NCBI GenBank assembly: GCA_946406115.1
Contig: OX291544.1
Location: forward strand, 21,655,521-21,719,520
DNA length: 64,000 nucleotides
DNA from: Apoda limacodes
Lineage: Eukaryota > Arthropoda > Insecta > Lepidoptera > Limacodidae
Direction of reading: 5' to 3'
The notes beneath the pieces are model-generated. The model had not been told where the DNA came from and did not search any database. It saw only the letters and a program-made list of their open reading frames with translations. Shown one piece after another: positions 43,993 to 56,078 of the stretch; positions within the stretch are counted from its first letter, which is position 1, and each line of letters opens with the position of its first letter. The position numbers and the translations under genes are program-made.

Positions 43993-45585
43993 TCATCAGT
44001 TTTAGAACCTAGAACAAACTGACTGACGAACAGCCAGTTCGCCGTTACCCATCGTCGCGTATAAACATTTGCTCATACTTAATTTCAAGATTTATTTTAT
44101 TGAATTATAATTAAATTAGTTTTATTAGTGATTTAATTTCTTTTTTAAAACTCATACCGAATCCTCGGTATAAAAGTTCGTTCTAGGAATCCCTTTTCTT
44201 TAAACTAAAAACCATATATATTTCTGAAAAATCTGTTCTGTGACAAACAATTGGTTGCATAATTCATTACTAAAATAAGTCGTTGATACTTTATAAAAAT
44301 ATTATTTCTTTTATAAATTAGGTATGAGAAATCAAAATCGGGTACACAGAACTTAGGCACCAAATTCATGTTGACTTGTTTTTATAGTAACAATATACCT
44401 GCTAGCAATGGTTATGAAAATTAAGTCATGACTTCTTATAGAAAAGGTTTTTTGCCAATTAGGTGCTAGTAGTTAAGATATTGCAGCAGTACTGGAACTG
44501 TTGGCATCTCCTTGACAGAAAGGACAAGGATAACTGTTTTATTTGAAGGTTGCACATGCGCATTGTAAAAACTAGTGTTTAAAATATTATACAAGGACAA
44601 CGGTGGCATTTATTTACATACATATATATCAAAACATTTGCTCATAAAGCAACCTTTACTGCACCGCTTTCAGCTTCTTAATAGCGTTCGTTACGCACTT
44701 GTGCGATAATGACAATTACCGCACAAGTACCTTTTACTTTATAGATTTTTATTAATTTTTAGCCTATAAACTAAGTTCTTATTTTTGGAAAAATAAATAC
44801 AACTTGTGTGTAAGAAACATATCAAAATTATAAGAATCCATTAAATATCATTTTTTTACAACATTTTAACATTAAAATAAGTATTTACTGTCCTTCAAGT
44901 GTGTTGAAAACAGTCGTGTGACACTCGTGAGCTCAGTTGTGTCATAATGTTATATCTGTTATTAAATCTTATTGACTACTGCTTTAAATAAATTTCAAAA
45001 CGCATACTGGTTAACAATTTGCATCACAATATTGCGTGCCAATGTGGACACATGTCTGCGTGGACGGTTCGCGGTTTGCTGACCACTGCCTTAGTAAAAT
45101 GTTTCAAAGTTCCTTTAATTGGGTTCCTATTAACCTATGAAGTACATACAAACTTCTGTAAATGAAGCACGCAACTTTAAAGAAATAAGAATAGAGAATG
45201 TCGTATACATAAATGAAACTTAGCTAGATCGATTTATCGTCCCCGAAACCATTTGCATACTAAATTTCATGAAAAACATTTGAGCCATTTTCGAGATTCA
45301 GATTATATATATATACATATACATATACAAGAATTGCTCTTTTAAAGGTATTAGATATATATTATCAATATGTAATTATAAAATATCCATGTTTATTTTC
45401 GACGTTTCTATACTCATTATCATTACAAGGGAAAAAAAATGATGTAATATTATAATCAACATAATTTCGATATTAATAGTACATTACTGCCGCGGTCTGC
45501 ATTGTATTGTAGCCCTTGATAAGCTGGAATAAGGTAGATAAGCGGATAGCAAGGGCTGCAATGACGACCAAGCTTGAAGGCCAAG
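43993..45585. other. Intergenic DNA, nothing coding
   Basis: AT-rich. Two small items: a hairpin-prone CACTTGTGCGATAATGACAA/TTACCGCACAAGT at about 44697-44730, and a decayed repeat tail near 45216-45345 (GATCGATTTATCGTCCCCG ... TA/CA dinucleotides). No gene recognised. Confidence 0.4.
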
Positions 45586-45589
45586 GCCA

Positions 45590-45870
45590 TCATAGCATCA
45601 TAGCATATCTCAACATACTTAAAAACACAAGTAATTTGAATAAAACAGCATGGTTCCAGAGAGACGAGGGCCACATTTTCTTTAAAAGGTCGCTAAAATA
45701 AGTCAGAAAAACGTTTTCCAATAACGACTTTGACTTTCTATCGATTTTCCACTGTGCAAACTTTTTATAGGCAAGTTGGTATTTTTCCTTTGACTTTTGT
45801 GGCAATCAATTTTCAATTTGGCTTCCTCTTGAATGGTGGTGTCAAACATATTGAATCGGAGGATTCGTCG
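45590..45870 (-). pseudogene. Fragment resembling a tyrosine-recombinase (Crypton-like) N-terminal domain
   Basis: Minus-strand frame from about 45805 reads PQKSKEKYQLAYKKFAQW, KIDRKSKSLLENVFLTYFSD, LLKKMWPSSLWNHAV and later LSMLRYAMM. The K-x-KY-x3-Y-x2-F-x2-W ... S-x-x-EN-V-x-L-x-YF-x-x-L ... PS(S/T)LW ... SMLR pattern is that of an insect protein family with an N-terminal SAM-like domain and a phage-integrase-like domain (Crypton-type tyrosine recombinases and relatives). Only the N-terminal part is visible. Upstream frames are broken (stops before PQKSK), and a small insertion separates SLW and SMLR. About 160 bp of it recurs at 56079-56237. Confidence 0.45.
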
Positions 45871-46221
45871 CATGAAGAGAATAATTTCACAATACAATTT
45901 GTTATGGTAACAATGAAAAATTGCTAAATTTTTTACCCCACCGCGTTTTTGTAAGTAAGTAAGGCCTTTTTTGACACAAAAGTCGACAATAATGGAATTT
46001 CAAATGAAATTGGTGGAGGCTAAAACTCACCAGCAATTTATTTCGTACAACTTTGGTTGTGGCTATTCGAGTAGCGGCGGCAAGTTCGACTTGGCTCAAA
46101 GAAGGTTGTCAATATAATTATCACATTATAAGCATTTTTGAGTTAAATATTTTATTATTATTTTTTTTTTAAGATGTCTCGCTGAGTTTTAATTTGACAA
46201 TACAGTTTAAATTTGTAATAC

Positions 46222-46408
46222 TAGCTTATCTCCGCTTCAACAACTTCGTCCGCGTGAACTTTCGCAAATAGAAAGCTTTGCTGTTTACAATTCTACATAC
46301 AAAAATATCGGATTCTTATACAAATTTTCATCCCCTATTTTGCCCTCTAGGGTTTTATTTTACAAAAATGGTAAATCACGTCAATCTTAATTTTCAACCT
46401 TAAGAGGG
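46222..46408 (-). mobile_element. Reversed repeat end interrupted by the LTR-like element
   Basis: Opens with ACTAGCTTATCTCCGCTTC and CAACTTCGTCCGCGTGAACT, continues TTTCATCCCCTATTTTGCCC, and stops at AAGAGGG where the element at 46409 starts. The AGGG and onward (AGGGCGATATAGG) is found at 56031, the far side of the element, as expected if the element inserted into this repeat. Confidence 0.5.
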
Positions 46409-48981
46409 TGTAACTAACCCCCCAAAGAACACATATACTAGCTACCCTTAACGTACCTACCTAACTAACCAGCATGGAAAGAAAAGATTATAAGAGATAA
46501 TATGAACACGAAACTTGAAAATTGAAGTATAAATTTATCGAAGGTTTGGCTATGTGATCGTCTAAGTGGTAGGACCTAATTGTGTAGCGTAGACCGCAGA
46601 TTCTTTAAGAGAAAGACTGAAACACCGTTCTAGTAATAAAAATAGTATCCTCTACCCCTATGCGCTTTTTATTTTTCTAAAAAAATAAAAAGGCGGAAAG
46701 TTCCACCCAGCGCTTCCCACGGTACGTGTCCATACCGAGGCTAACTTAGCGCACATCCCCCGTAGGAGTAGAGGTGTGAAATCATAAATGGTATAACCAT
46801 TAAATTATCGTTGCAGCCGAAGCTGAAGACCGAAGTCTTAATATGTAGTTTCAGGAACAAATCCTTGTGCGTGCATAGCACAAACACTCAGCCTTTAGGC
46901 CAAAGAGTGTGACATCCGTTCGCACAAACACAGCCATGACATTGTCAAGAGAGCACGCCTCGTGTTAAGCACACTCCGAAGAGCAGGACGCAATAAGCCC
47001 CACTGAACCATTTGTGTAGTAGGTAATTTATGTACCAATGGAACAGCCATGGAATTCACCAAGAGGGCACGCCCCATGCTTAACACACTCCGAAGAGCAA
47101 GACGCAATAAGCCCCACTGCATCCATGTAACTTCAGTCGTAGATTATAAATGATATATTTCGGCTTTCAAGCCGGCGTCCACACCATACATGATCAAGGA
47201 TTCATAAACAGGTTAAATGTATAGGTATATTACCAGTTCAAGTACGAAGAATTATAGTTTATAGTTTATTTGATCGATTAACGATAGAATAAGAGTGAGT
47301 TATATTATTTATGTAATATTCAGTATCGCAGCTTTTCAGGAATTTAGTCGCGAACCAAATATGATTCCATGAGTTGTTACCAGTCGCGTAGGTGAAGTAT
47401 CACTGTCGCCTTCGCGTAATCAGCGTCCGACTCCCCACTACTTGGCAACGGTTTACGTGTCAATTTAAATAAAGCAACAATTGCCTTCTTTCGCAGTTTT
47501 TCGACTCTGACAGACAGCTCGGGGCAAGGACCTTTACCCTTCTACACTGTGTGATCTGTTGTCGTCGTTCAAGTCGCTCGGCACTGAACTCACATTCGTA
47601 TTTGACCCAAACAAACGGATCGAAACGTTAGGCGAGAGATGTTCAAACCGTCTGTGAGCTCAGCCGATGTAACTTGAAGCCACTAACGAATGTTAACGAT
47701 AAACATTCTGAGAGACCAGTAGGCTTTAAGCTTCCGATCCTCGGGCATGCCTCCATTTCATCTCCTTGTCTCCTCTTTACTTTACTCAGGTGAGGCCTTT
47801 TTACCTGTGTAATATAGAACCATTATAAACGATCAAACCTCAGAAGCAACGTCCATCACTAATACAAGCAAAGAAGTCGCAGTCCAATATTCAAATCGCT
47901 ACAAGACTTCTCCCTATTTGGTGTCACCAGTCACGTAGGTGAAGTATCACTGTCGCCTTCGCGTAATCAGCGTCCGACTCCCCGCAACATGGCAACGGTT
48001 TACGTGTCTATTTAAATAAAGCAACAATTGCCTTCTTTCGCAGTTTTTCGACTCTGACAGACAGCTCGGGGCAAGGACCTTTACCCTTCTACACTGTGTA
48101 ATCTGTTGTCGTCGTTCAAGTCGCTCGGCACTGAACTCACCTCCGTATTTGACCCAAACAAACGGATCGAAACGTTAGGCGAGAGATGTTCAAACCGTCT
48201 GTGAGCTCAGCCGATGTAACTTGAAGCCACTAACGAATGTTAACGATAAACATTCTGAGAGATCAGTAGGTTTTAAGCTTCCGATCCCCGGGCATGCCTC
48301 CATTATTATCTCCTTGTCTCCTTCTTTACTTTACTCAGGCGAGGTCTTTTTACCTGTATTGTATAGCAGCAGTATAAGCAATCAAACATAAGAAGCAACA
48401 TCCATCGCTAAATCAAGCAAAAGAGTCGGATTCCAATATTCAGGCTACTACAACACTACCACCTTTTATTAGCCATCAGAAAGGTGCATAATTCCTCTCA
48501 TATTAGAATGTATTCACTCAATAATACATTGCATTTTATATCAATTTATCGCATTTTGCATATGCCCACTCATACGCTTTCTTTATATATTGTGGCCACG
48601 CGACGCTCGCCGCTGCCTATGTATGTCTACGTAAACTTATGCTGTCCCGGGTGTTCTAGTAATGAAATTTATTTTATTTTCGAATTTAGGTTTTTAACTG
48701 CATAAATGTGTTAAGCCCGTCTTTAGAAAGTCTACAAAAATATTAAAGACCTCCACCACCACGATCCTGGCTTACTTTTTCTAAGTCCTCGATCTTCCAC
48801 GATCTTATTTAATTATTATTTTGATAACTATGTTAGATTTATATAACAATTTTATTTTATATATATATATATTTTTTTTTTTCTTCTTTTTTTTTTATTA
48901 TTTAATTTTATTTTTATAAAATTTAATATAATAAAGGACGAAGATGGCTTGGTAGACGGGTAGGCTTGGCAGATGGGTACA
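46409..48981 (-). repeat. LTR copy 1 (3' LTR if minus-oriented), 2573 bp
   Basis: Begins TGTAACTAACCCCCCAAAG and ends TTGGCAGATGGGTACA. Includes two similar ~545-bp tandem units (47378-47925 and 47926 to about 48470) and a poly-T/TA tract at about 48865-48900. It differs from copy 2 at only about ten positions that I could see (for example 46730, 47733 and 48700) plus poly-T length. Short frames such as the minus-strand one at 46895-47122 are repeated identically in copy 2 and are part of the LTR, not genes. Confidence 0.8.
47378..48470. repeat. ~545-bp tandem duplication inside LTR copy 1
   Basis: Unit 1 starts TACCAGTCGCGTAGGTGAAG and unit 2 starts CACCAGTCACGTAGGTGAAG. Both continue TATCACTGTCGCCTTCGCG, ACGGTTTACGTGTCAATTTA (or TGTCTATTTA), GACAGACAGCTCGGGGCAAG and TTCAAACCGTCTGTGAGCTC. 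Their 3' ends are more diverged (CAGAAGCAACGTCCATCACT versus AAGAAGCAACATCCATCGCT). The same pair occurs in LTR copy 2 at 54428-55520, so the duplication predates insertion. Confidence 0.88.
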
Positions 48982-48990
48982 TTCACCCCC
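48982..48990 (-). promoter_or_regulatory. Putative polypurine tract
   Basis: Minus-strand GGGGGTGAA immediately precedes the TGTACCC start of the LTR at 48981. Reverse-transcribing elements use such a tract to prime plus-strand DNA. Its adjacency to the LTR is the main support. Confidence 0.5.
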
Positions 48991-51471
48991 AAAAATCTTA
49001 CGGAACTTGCTGCAGGAAGATTTTTTAAAGCTAATAAAACTTACTAAACCACAAATACTTTTATTTACACCCCCCAGACTCTTTATCGTTTAATTATTTT
49101 AAACTTTCTTGTCAAAATTCGTTTAAGCCTCACAATACTGAAATACATCTTACATTGTCTTTCTATTCAGTCAATCTCCTCCATTTCACGGACAGCAAAT
49201 TGTAGGCGTAAGGCCTACGGTATATGCGTCTACCTATTTAATTTATACTTTATTTAATTGAGTTTAAAACTATTATTTAATGAATTTAGCGCTTATAGCC
49301 AATAATTAAAACCAAATAGACATAGGCTAGTTCCCCGCAATGCTAACAATTATTTGCATCCGCATCGCGCAGAAAGCATCCACAATCACATCGGTAGTTA
49401 TAACTATTAAATTAGATAGTGTTTTACACTAAAACTCTAGCAACTAGCATTGTTTTTGCAGCAACTTAGGAACCTCATCACTGTCACCACGGCTTGATAT
49501 AGCCATATAGACAGAGGCCAGTCCCAAGCGACTCCATGTTCCAAAGTTCTAATTTCTAAAATAATTATATTTTTGTTTAATGATAACGTCATATAACACA
49601 TTTTATTTTTTTTCTTTGCGTGAATATTCTGACTAGGATAGTAGTTGTAAACTAGCGCACTCCCACCCTACGCTCAAGCTAATATATTCTTAAAAATCAT
49701 TGTCATAAAGTAGCCAAGCAGGCATAAACTCTCAAATAGCAACTTCAGTTTGTGATCGCGAATAAGAAACTAACAACCACTAAATAGGTTTAAACATTTA
49801 AATACCTATTATTTATTACATCACTGTTTCTCAACATTCGGCTATAGCAATTTGTCTTACTTTATTCTGCCCTAAGTAATGTATCTTGTATGTTTATTGA
49901 AACCATAGCAAGCAATATTTACTAAAGGAATTTAAAGTCTACACTACTGCTTATAGTGGTAACACATCAACCTAACAGAGGTGCGATAATTACCATTTTC
50001 CTATTGTTACTCACATATTGCCAACTGAATGAATCTCCCCCTAGACAGATAAGTCCAAATCATAGTCTGATCTATTGTTTATGTCGACCAAGATCCCAAT
50101 GTTGTGGCCAGAGGTTTCAAGATCTTAACGCGGAGTAGTATCTTAAACAGGAACACTGTTACGTGTTGGCTGCAATTAAGAAGTCTTGTCGACTTAATTT
50201 CACCCACACACTCTGGGAAGTATATGCGTCACACCAAACTTTTTGTCGCCTGGTATTCTGCACTTTAACCCTAGCTCACTCAGAAGCTCAAGGTCCACTT
50301 ATACGCTGATAAAACTAATATATCTAGTGTAGTCATTGAGGACGACTACAAACCCAACGAAAAAATATTAATAATTTCACGGTGACTAAGTTACACACAT
50401 CTCCCTATCGTGATTAATTTTCCCAGCGTGCCAGACACAGGCCTCTCAAGATATACTAATTTTTTCGAACTGGATTGCTATGTACAAACCAGTTCTGCGA
50501 ATAATAACAAAATTCCTGTAAAACAGAAATAGCACATGTTCATTTTTGTGTTACATATACCTATACAATAGAGAAGCTACAAAGTTAGACTGAAATGTCT
50601 AGTATAAACTCGCTCCCTATTCATCCACTCGGCAACAGTCTGAATAGGTGTATCTAGAAAGGTTTGTTTCTTTCTAAATACAATGGTTTCCACTTTAATT
50701 CAGTCATGATTGTTCCATCGCGCCTCGAACAAATTTTTGACTTGCCACCAGATATAAACAACCCTAATGCCCCCTAAAATATAAGTTATTATTAAACCCT
50801 TTCTAACATAATATACTTGTGTATTTATGGTCTATGTTAAACTATACATATTTTTACTAAACAACCAAATATTTACCTTAACTGATATTTGCAAAATATG
50901 TTAAATTTTCAAAATAAATATTCTATTTAGATCTTTATCTCTCTCATCATCTTATAAGTATAAGTGTAAGACTTAAAAACCCATAAGGCTAGATTGTATC
51001 ACGAAATAAAATGAATCGAAAATATTATACCTACAGTTAATCCTAATTAATAATAAAACAATTTGATAGTTTGACCTCAAAATTTCAAAAATCATAGTAG
51101 CGAGTCATTAGTAGCGATCTGTTTTAAAACAGATCTTGATGTGATTGAAGCAAAATGTCATGTGTTCAATATCCTTATTTTCCTATTATATCTCAGTGTG
51201 TACATTTTAAAATTTGTTTAAATTTTATATTTATCTTTATAAAATTTAACAAACAAAACAGATTTTGATGTGTTCCCAGACTACGATCTTCTTATTCTTA
51301 TTTTTAATTTATACCTGCTGCATTCATTCATCATTTCTGTTACAAATTTTATTTCAAATTATCTAAACAAACACACTAAACTACAATATTTAATAAAAGT
51401 ATATGATTTGGTTCTACTGATTAATGTCGATTTGCACTATGCGTTCCATAATTTTATAGTTAACTAGACTT

Positions 51472-51782
51472 TGCCAGATGCTCCGCCCGCCCTGAATATG
51501 GTTATCGACGTGGAACTCCTTTATTATCTCCTTAATTATACTAATGAAGTTTGCTTTAGCAAGCTATAGCTACATCTATTGTTCTTTAAACTCTTTTAGC
51601 GTTATTTCCGCGGGAACTTATGAATTTTACGAGATAAAAGTAGCCTATATGCTATTCCAGGACCTAAACCCATATGCATGCCAAACTTCATCGCGATGCG
51701 CCCAGCGGCTAAAGCGCAATTGAGTAACAAACATCCATCCAGACATACAAACTTTCACATTTATAATATAGTAGGATTGATT
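51472..51782 (-). mobile_element. Helitron-like repeat nested in the element interior
   Basis: Reverse of the copy at 5378-5692: GATGCTCCGCCCGCCCTGAA, GGTTATCGACGTGGAACTCC, TTTCCGCGGGAACTTATG, AAGTAGCCTATATGCTATTC, TTGAGTAACAAACATCCATC and a TTATAATATAGTAGGATTG end. Its 3' CTAGT end reads AACTAGACTTTGCC in this orientation. Non-coding. Confidence 0.65.
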
Positions 51783-52194
51783 TAAACCCAGGCTCCAACT
51801 TATCGAGTTTAAATAAATAGTTTAAAATTAATAAAGGTTTACTGCATACAACCTTTAGGAGTGCAGACGAAACAAGATCCATCGCTCGTGTACTCTTTAC
51901 CAAGTTAAGAAAATCGTTATTGTAGTTCACGTTAACATTGTAAGGATACTGAACAAAAACTAGTTTTGTGATCATAGTGATTACGATATTTAACTTTCTT
52001 AAACACATTTATTCCATCGCCCCGTCGAAGTAAATTTACTGTACAGCTGTTCGATCCCGAGAATTTCTTTAAAATTGTCAACCAAAATAAGACATCTAAT
52101 TCTCTTAGTAGAGCTCACTCTTTACTCAAAATTCATTCATATAACAAAATCGACCATGAATGCAACAATACAATAAATTAGAAATGTCAGCAAA

Positions 52195-52400
52195 CGATTT
52201 TTGACGTGACAACGTCTTATAAATTGGTTTGCCGGGTGACACTTCAAGAAACTGCGTTACGCTCCGCTCACGTTATGCGCTCACAATGAGAGCGAGTGAG
52301 AGGCACGCGGCATGGTTAGCCCGCCTAAGAGCGAGAGAGACAGACATAAAAAGTGAAAGGCACAAGTTGTCACGATTCCGGACGGTTGTCCGACACTAAT
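52195..52400. repeat. GC-rich dispersed sequence (GTGACAACGTCTTATAAATT type)
   Basis: TTTTGACGTGACAACGTC, TTTGCCGGGTGACACTTCAA, GTTACGCTCCGCTCACGTTA and GCGCTCACAATGAGAGCGAG stand out from the AT-rich surroundings. The words recall a dispersed lepidopteran repeat. No second copy is in this window and its class is unknown. Confidence 0.4.
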
Positions 52401-53436
52401 TTTTTTTTGTTATTTACTAGATTGGATTTTGTACAAAACTACTTTTAATAACTAAATGAAAAATATTAATAAAGTTTTCCTATAAGTAACTTAATAAACC
52501 CAAAAAATACATGTAAATCTACATCACCATAATTTGCATAAATGGATGAGCGTTATCACCTTGCCTTACGACACAGTATACTACTTACTCAAATTCACAT
52601 TAAGTAAAATGAAATTATCAATTTTTTAATAGAACATATTAAATATCTTATTAAGTTGTTGGATATGGAATATGTTTAAATATGATTTAATTAACCATGG
52701 AGTTAAATTTTCCTATTCTCTTTTTTTTTTTTTTTTTTAGTCTCATAAAAAGCTATATTTTGTTTAATCGTCATAAATTATGCGAATATTAAGAAATTCT
52801 TTTCACGATTTAAGGGAACTCAAAACTTGCAATTAAAACGTTTAACGTAAATACAAAGTATCTAGAATAGTATCGCCTGTTATGATTTAAGTGAAATTTG
52901 TAAAGTATAAATCATGTATTTATTTAATTCAATAAAAAGATACTATACTACTTATTATAGACATTTGTTTCAAAATACCGATTCGAAATCTAAGTAATGT
53001 AAAATGAATTCACTAGTTTAATCTCAAACAAAATCTTAGTAAAGTCAAACTAAAAGTTAGTTAAAAGTCTGAATAACCAAATATTAAAAAAACTTGAATT
53101 TACGATAATTCCGTAAACACTCACAGGTTCTTATACTTTTGCCAAAATTGAAATATAACATAAACTACTACATTAAATCAACTATCAAAACAACAAATAT
53201 TTATTTTGACTATTTTGTCATTGATTCACATGTAACAACTTCTACTTTGTGTATGTTGCAGGTATCTAAACTAAACTGCTATATATTCCTCATACAATTG
53301 ACTCTCGATTATTTATTTTTTATGATTTTAAATAAAATTAAAATTTTGTATTTATTAAAATATTTATGAACGACTACGAATAAAATCAGTTCAATAGCGA
53401 TTCTAAACTTTATAAAATTTTATATAAATCTAATAA

Positions 53437-53455
53437 TCCTGGTCGAAGGCAACCA
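53437..53455 (-). promoter_or_regulatory. Putative primer-binding site
   Basis: Minus-strand TGGTTGCCTTCGACCAGGA starts three bases inside the LTR at 53459. The opening TGG pairs with the CCA end carried by tRNAs. I cannot name the priming tRNA. Confidence 0.4.
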
Positions 53456-53458
53456 AAT

Positions 53459-56030
53459 TGTAACTAACCCCCCAAAGAACACATATACTAGCTACCCTTA
53501 ACGTACCTACCTAACTAACCAGCATGGAAAGAAAAGATTATAAGAGATAATATGAACACGAAACTTGAAAATTGAAGTATAAATTTATCGAAGGTTTGGC
53601 TATGTGATCGTCTAAGTGGTAGGACCTAATTGTGTAGCGTAGACCGCAGATTCTTTAAGAGAAAGACTGAAACACCGTTCTAGTAATAAAAATAGTATCC
53701 TCTACCCCTATGCGCTTTTTATTTTTCTAAAAAAATAAAAAGGCGGAAAGCTCCACCCAGCGCTTCCCACGGTACGTGTCCATACCGAGGCTAACTTAGC
53801 GCACATCCCCCGTAGGAGTAGAGGTGTGAAATCATAAATGGTATAACCATTAAATTATCGTTGCAGCCGAAGCTGAAGACCGAAGTCTTAATATGTAGTT
53901 TCAGGAACAAATCCTTGTGCGTGCATAGCACAAACACTCAGCCTTTAGGCCAAAGAGTGTGACATCCGTTCGCACAAACACAGCCATGACATTGTCAAGA
54001 GAGCACGCCTCGTGTTAAGCACACTCCGAAGAGCAGGACGCAATAAGCCCCACTGAACCATTTGTGTAGTAGGTAATTTATGTACCAATGGAACAGCCAT
54101 GGAATTCACCAAGAGGGCACGCCCCATGCTTAACACACTCCGAAGAGCAAGACGCAATAAGCCCCACTGCATCCATGTAACTTCAGTCGTAGATTATAAA
54201 TGATATATTTCGGCTTTCAAGCCGGCGTCCACACCATACATGATCAAGGATTCATAAACAGGTTAAATGTATAGGTATATTACCAGTTCAAGTACGAAGA
54301 ATTATAGTTTATAGTTTATTTGATCGATTAACGATAGAATAAGAGTGAGTTATATTATTTATGTAATATTCAGTATCGCAGCTTTTCAGGAATTTAGTCG
54401 CGAACCAAATATGATTCCATGAGTTGTTACCAGTCGCGTAGGTGAAGTATCACTGTCGCCTTCGCGTAATCAGCGTCCGACTCCCCACTACTTGGCAACG
54501 GTTTACGTGTCAATTTAAATAAAGCAACAATTGCCTTCTTTCGCAGTTTTTCGACTCTGACAGACAGCTCGGGGCAAGGACCTTTACCCTTCTACACTGT
54601 GTGATCTGTTGTCGTCGTTCAAGTCGCTCGGCACTGAACTCACATTCGTATTTGACCCAAACAAACGGATCGAAACGTTAGGCGAGAGATGTTCAAACCG
54701 TCTGTGAGCTCAGCCGATGTAACTTGAAGCCACTAACGAATGTTAACGATAAACATTCTGAGAGACCAGTAGGTTTTAAGCTTCCGATCCTCGGGCATGC
54801 CTCCATTTCATCTCCTTGTCTCCTCTTTACTTTACTCAGGTGAGGCCTTTTTACCTGTGTAATATAGAACCATTATAAACGATCAAACCTCAGAAGCAAC
54901 GTCCATCACTAATACAAGCAAAGAAGTCGCAGTCCAATATTCAAATCGCTACAAGACTTCTCCCTATTTGGTGTCACCAGTCACGTAGGTGAAGTATCAC
55001 TGTCGCCTTCGCGTAATCAGCGTCCGACTCCCCGCAACATGGCAACGGTTTACGTGTCTATTTAAATAAAGCAACAATTGCCTTCTTTCGCAGTTTTTCG
55101 ACTCTGACAGACAGCTCGGGGCAAGGACCTTTACCCTTCTACACTGTGTAATCTGTTGTCGTCGTTCAAGTCGCTCGGCACTGAACTCACCTCCGTATTT
55201 GACCCAAACAAACGGATCGAAACGTTAGGCGAGAGATGTTCAAACCGTCTGTGAGCTCAGCCGATGTAACTTGAAGCCACTAACGAATGTTAACGATAAA
55301 CATTCTGAGAGATCAGTAGGTTTTAAGCTTCCGATCCCCGGGCATGCCTCCATTATCATCTCCTTGTCTCCTTCTTTACTTTACTCAGGCGAGGTCTTTT
55401 TACCTGTATTGTATAGCAGCAGTATAAGCAATCAAACATAAGAAGCAACATCCATCGCTAAATCAAGCAAAAGAGTCGCATTCCAATATTCAGGTCACTA
55501 CAACACTACCACCTTTTATTAGCCATCAGAAAGGTGCATAATTCCTCTCATATTAGAATGTATTCACTCAATAATACATTGCATTTTATATCAATTTATC
55601 GCATTTTGCATATGCCCACTCATACGCTTTCTTTATATATTGTGGCCACGCGACGCTCGCCGCTGCCTATGTATGTCTACGTAAACTTATGCTGTCCCGG
55701 GTGTTCTAGTAATGAAATTTATTTTATTTTCGAATTTAGGTTTTTAACTACATAAATGTGTTAAGCCCGTCTTTAGAAAGTCTACAAAAATATTAAAGAC
55801 CTCCACCACCACGATCCTGGCTTACTTTTTCTAAGTCCTCGATCTTCCACGATCTTTTTTAATTATTATTTTGATAACTATGTTAGATTTATATAACAAT
55901 TTTATTTTATATATATATATTTTTTTTTTCTTCTTTTTTTTTTTTATTATTTAATTTTATTTTTATAAATATTAATATAATAAAGGACGAAGATGGCTTG
56001 GTAGACGGGTAGGCTTGGCAGATGGGTACA
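53459..56030 (-). repeat. LTR copy 2 (5' LTR if minus-oriented), 2572 bp
   Basis: Nearly identical to 46409-48981, shifted by 7050 bases until a one-base poly-T indel near the end. It has the same internal tandem pair. The 73-codon plus-strand frame at 55534-55755 differs from its partner at 48484-48705 only in the last residue, which again shows that these frames belong to the LTR. Confidence 0.8.
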
Positions 56031-56078
56031 AGGGCGATATAGGCCAGAAAGCTAATTTATATAATACTAACGCTGTGT

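Larger units (their letters stand above)
48982..53458. other. Interior of the LTR-like element, no coding domains
   Basis: 4.48 kb of AT-rich DNA. Scanning the frames shows only short, motif-free ORFs (longest 99 codons, minus strand, 51709-52008, overlapping a repeat). A Helitron-like repeat is nested at about 51472-51782, and a GC-rich dispersed sequence is at about 52195-52395. The remainder, 48990-51470 and 52400-53436, holds nothing I recognise. No trace of gag-pol is visible even as broken pieces. Confidence 0.6.
46409..56030 (-). mobile_element. 9.6-kb non-autonomous LTR retroelement (LARD-like)
   Basis: Two direct repeats of 2573 and 2572 bp (46409-48981 and 53459-56030) are nearly identical and bounded by TG...CA (TGTAACTAACCCC ... 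GATGGGTACA). The whole is flanked by AGGG on both sides (46405-46408 and 56031-56034), a 4-bp target duplication. The 4.48-kb interior has no gag, protease, RT, RNase H or integrase motif in any frame. On the minus strand, GGGGGTGAA (48990-48982) abuts one LTR as a polypurine tract, and TGGTTGCCTTCGACCAGG (from 53455) follows the other LTR by three bases as a primer-binding site. These features together fit a large retrotransposon derivative mobilised in trans. The LTRs are unusually long for an insect element. Confidence 0.75.

Noticed and set aside
46895..47122. 75-codon minus-strand frame containing two similar halves (MQWGLLR...VQWGLLR)
   Set aside because: It is repeated identically at 53945-54172 because it lies in the LTR pair. 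The internal repeat reflects a short DNA duplication and there is no evidence of a gene.
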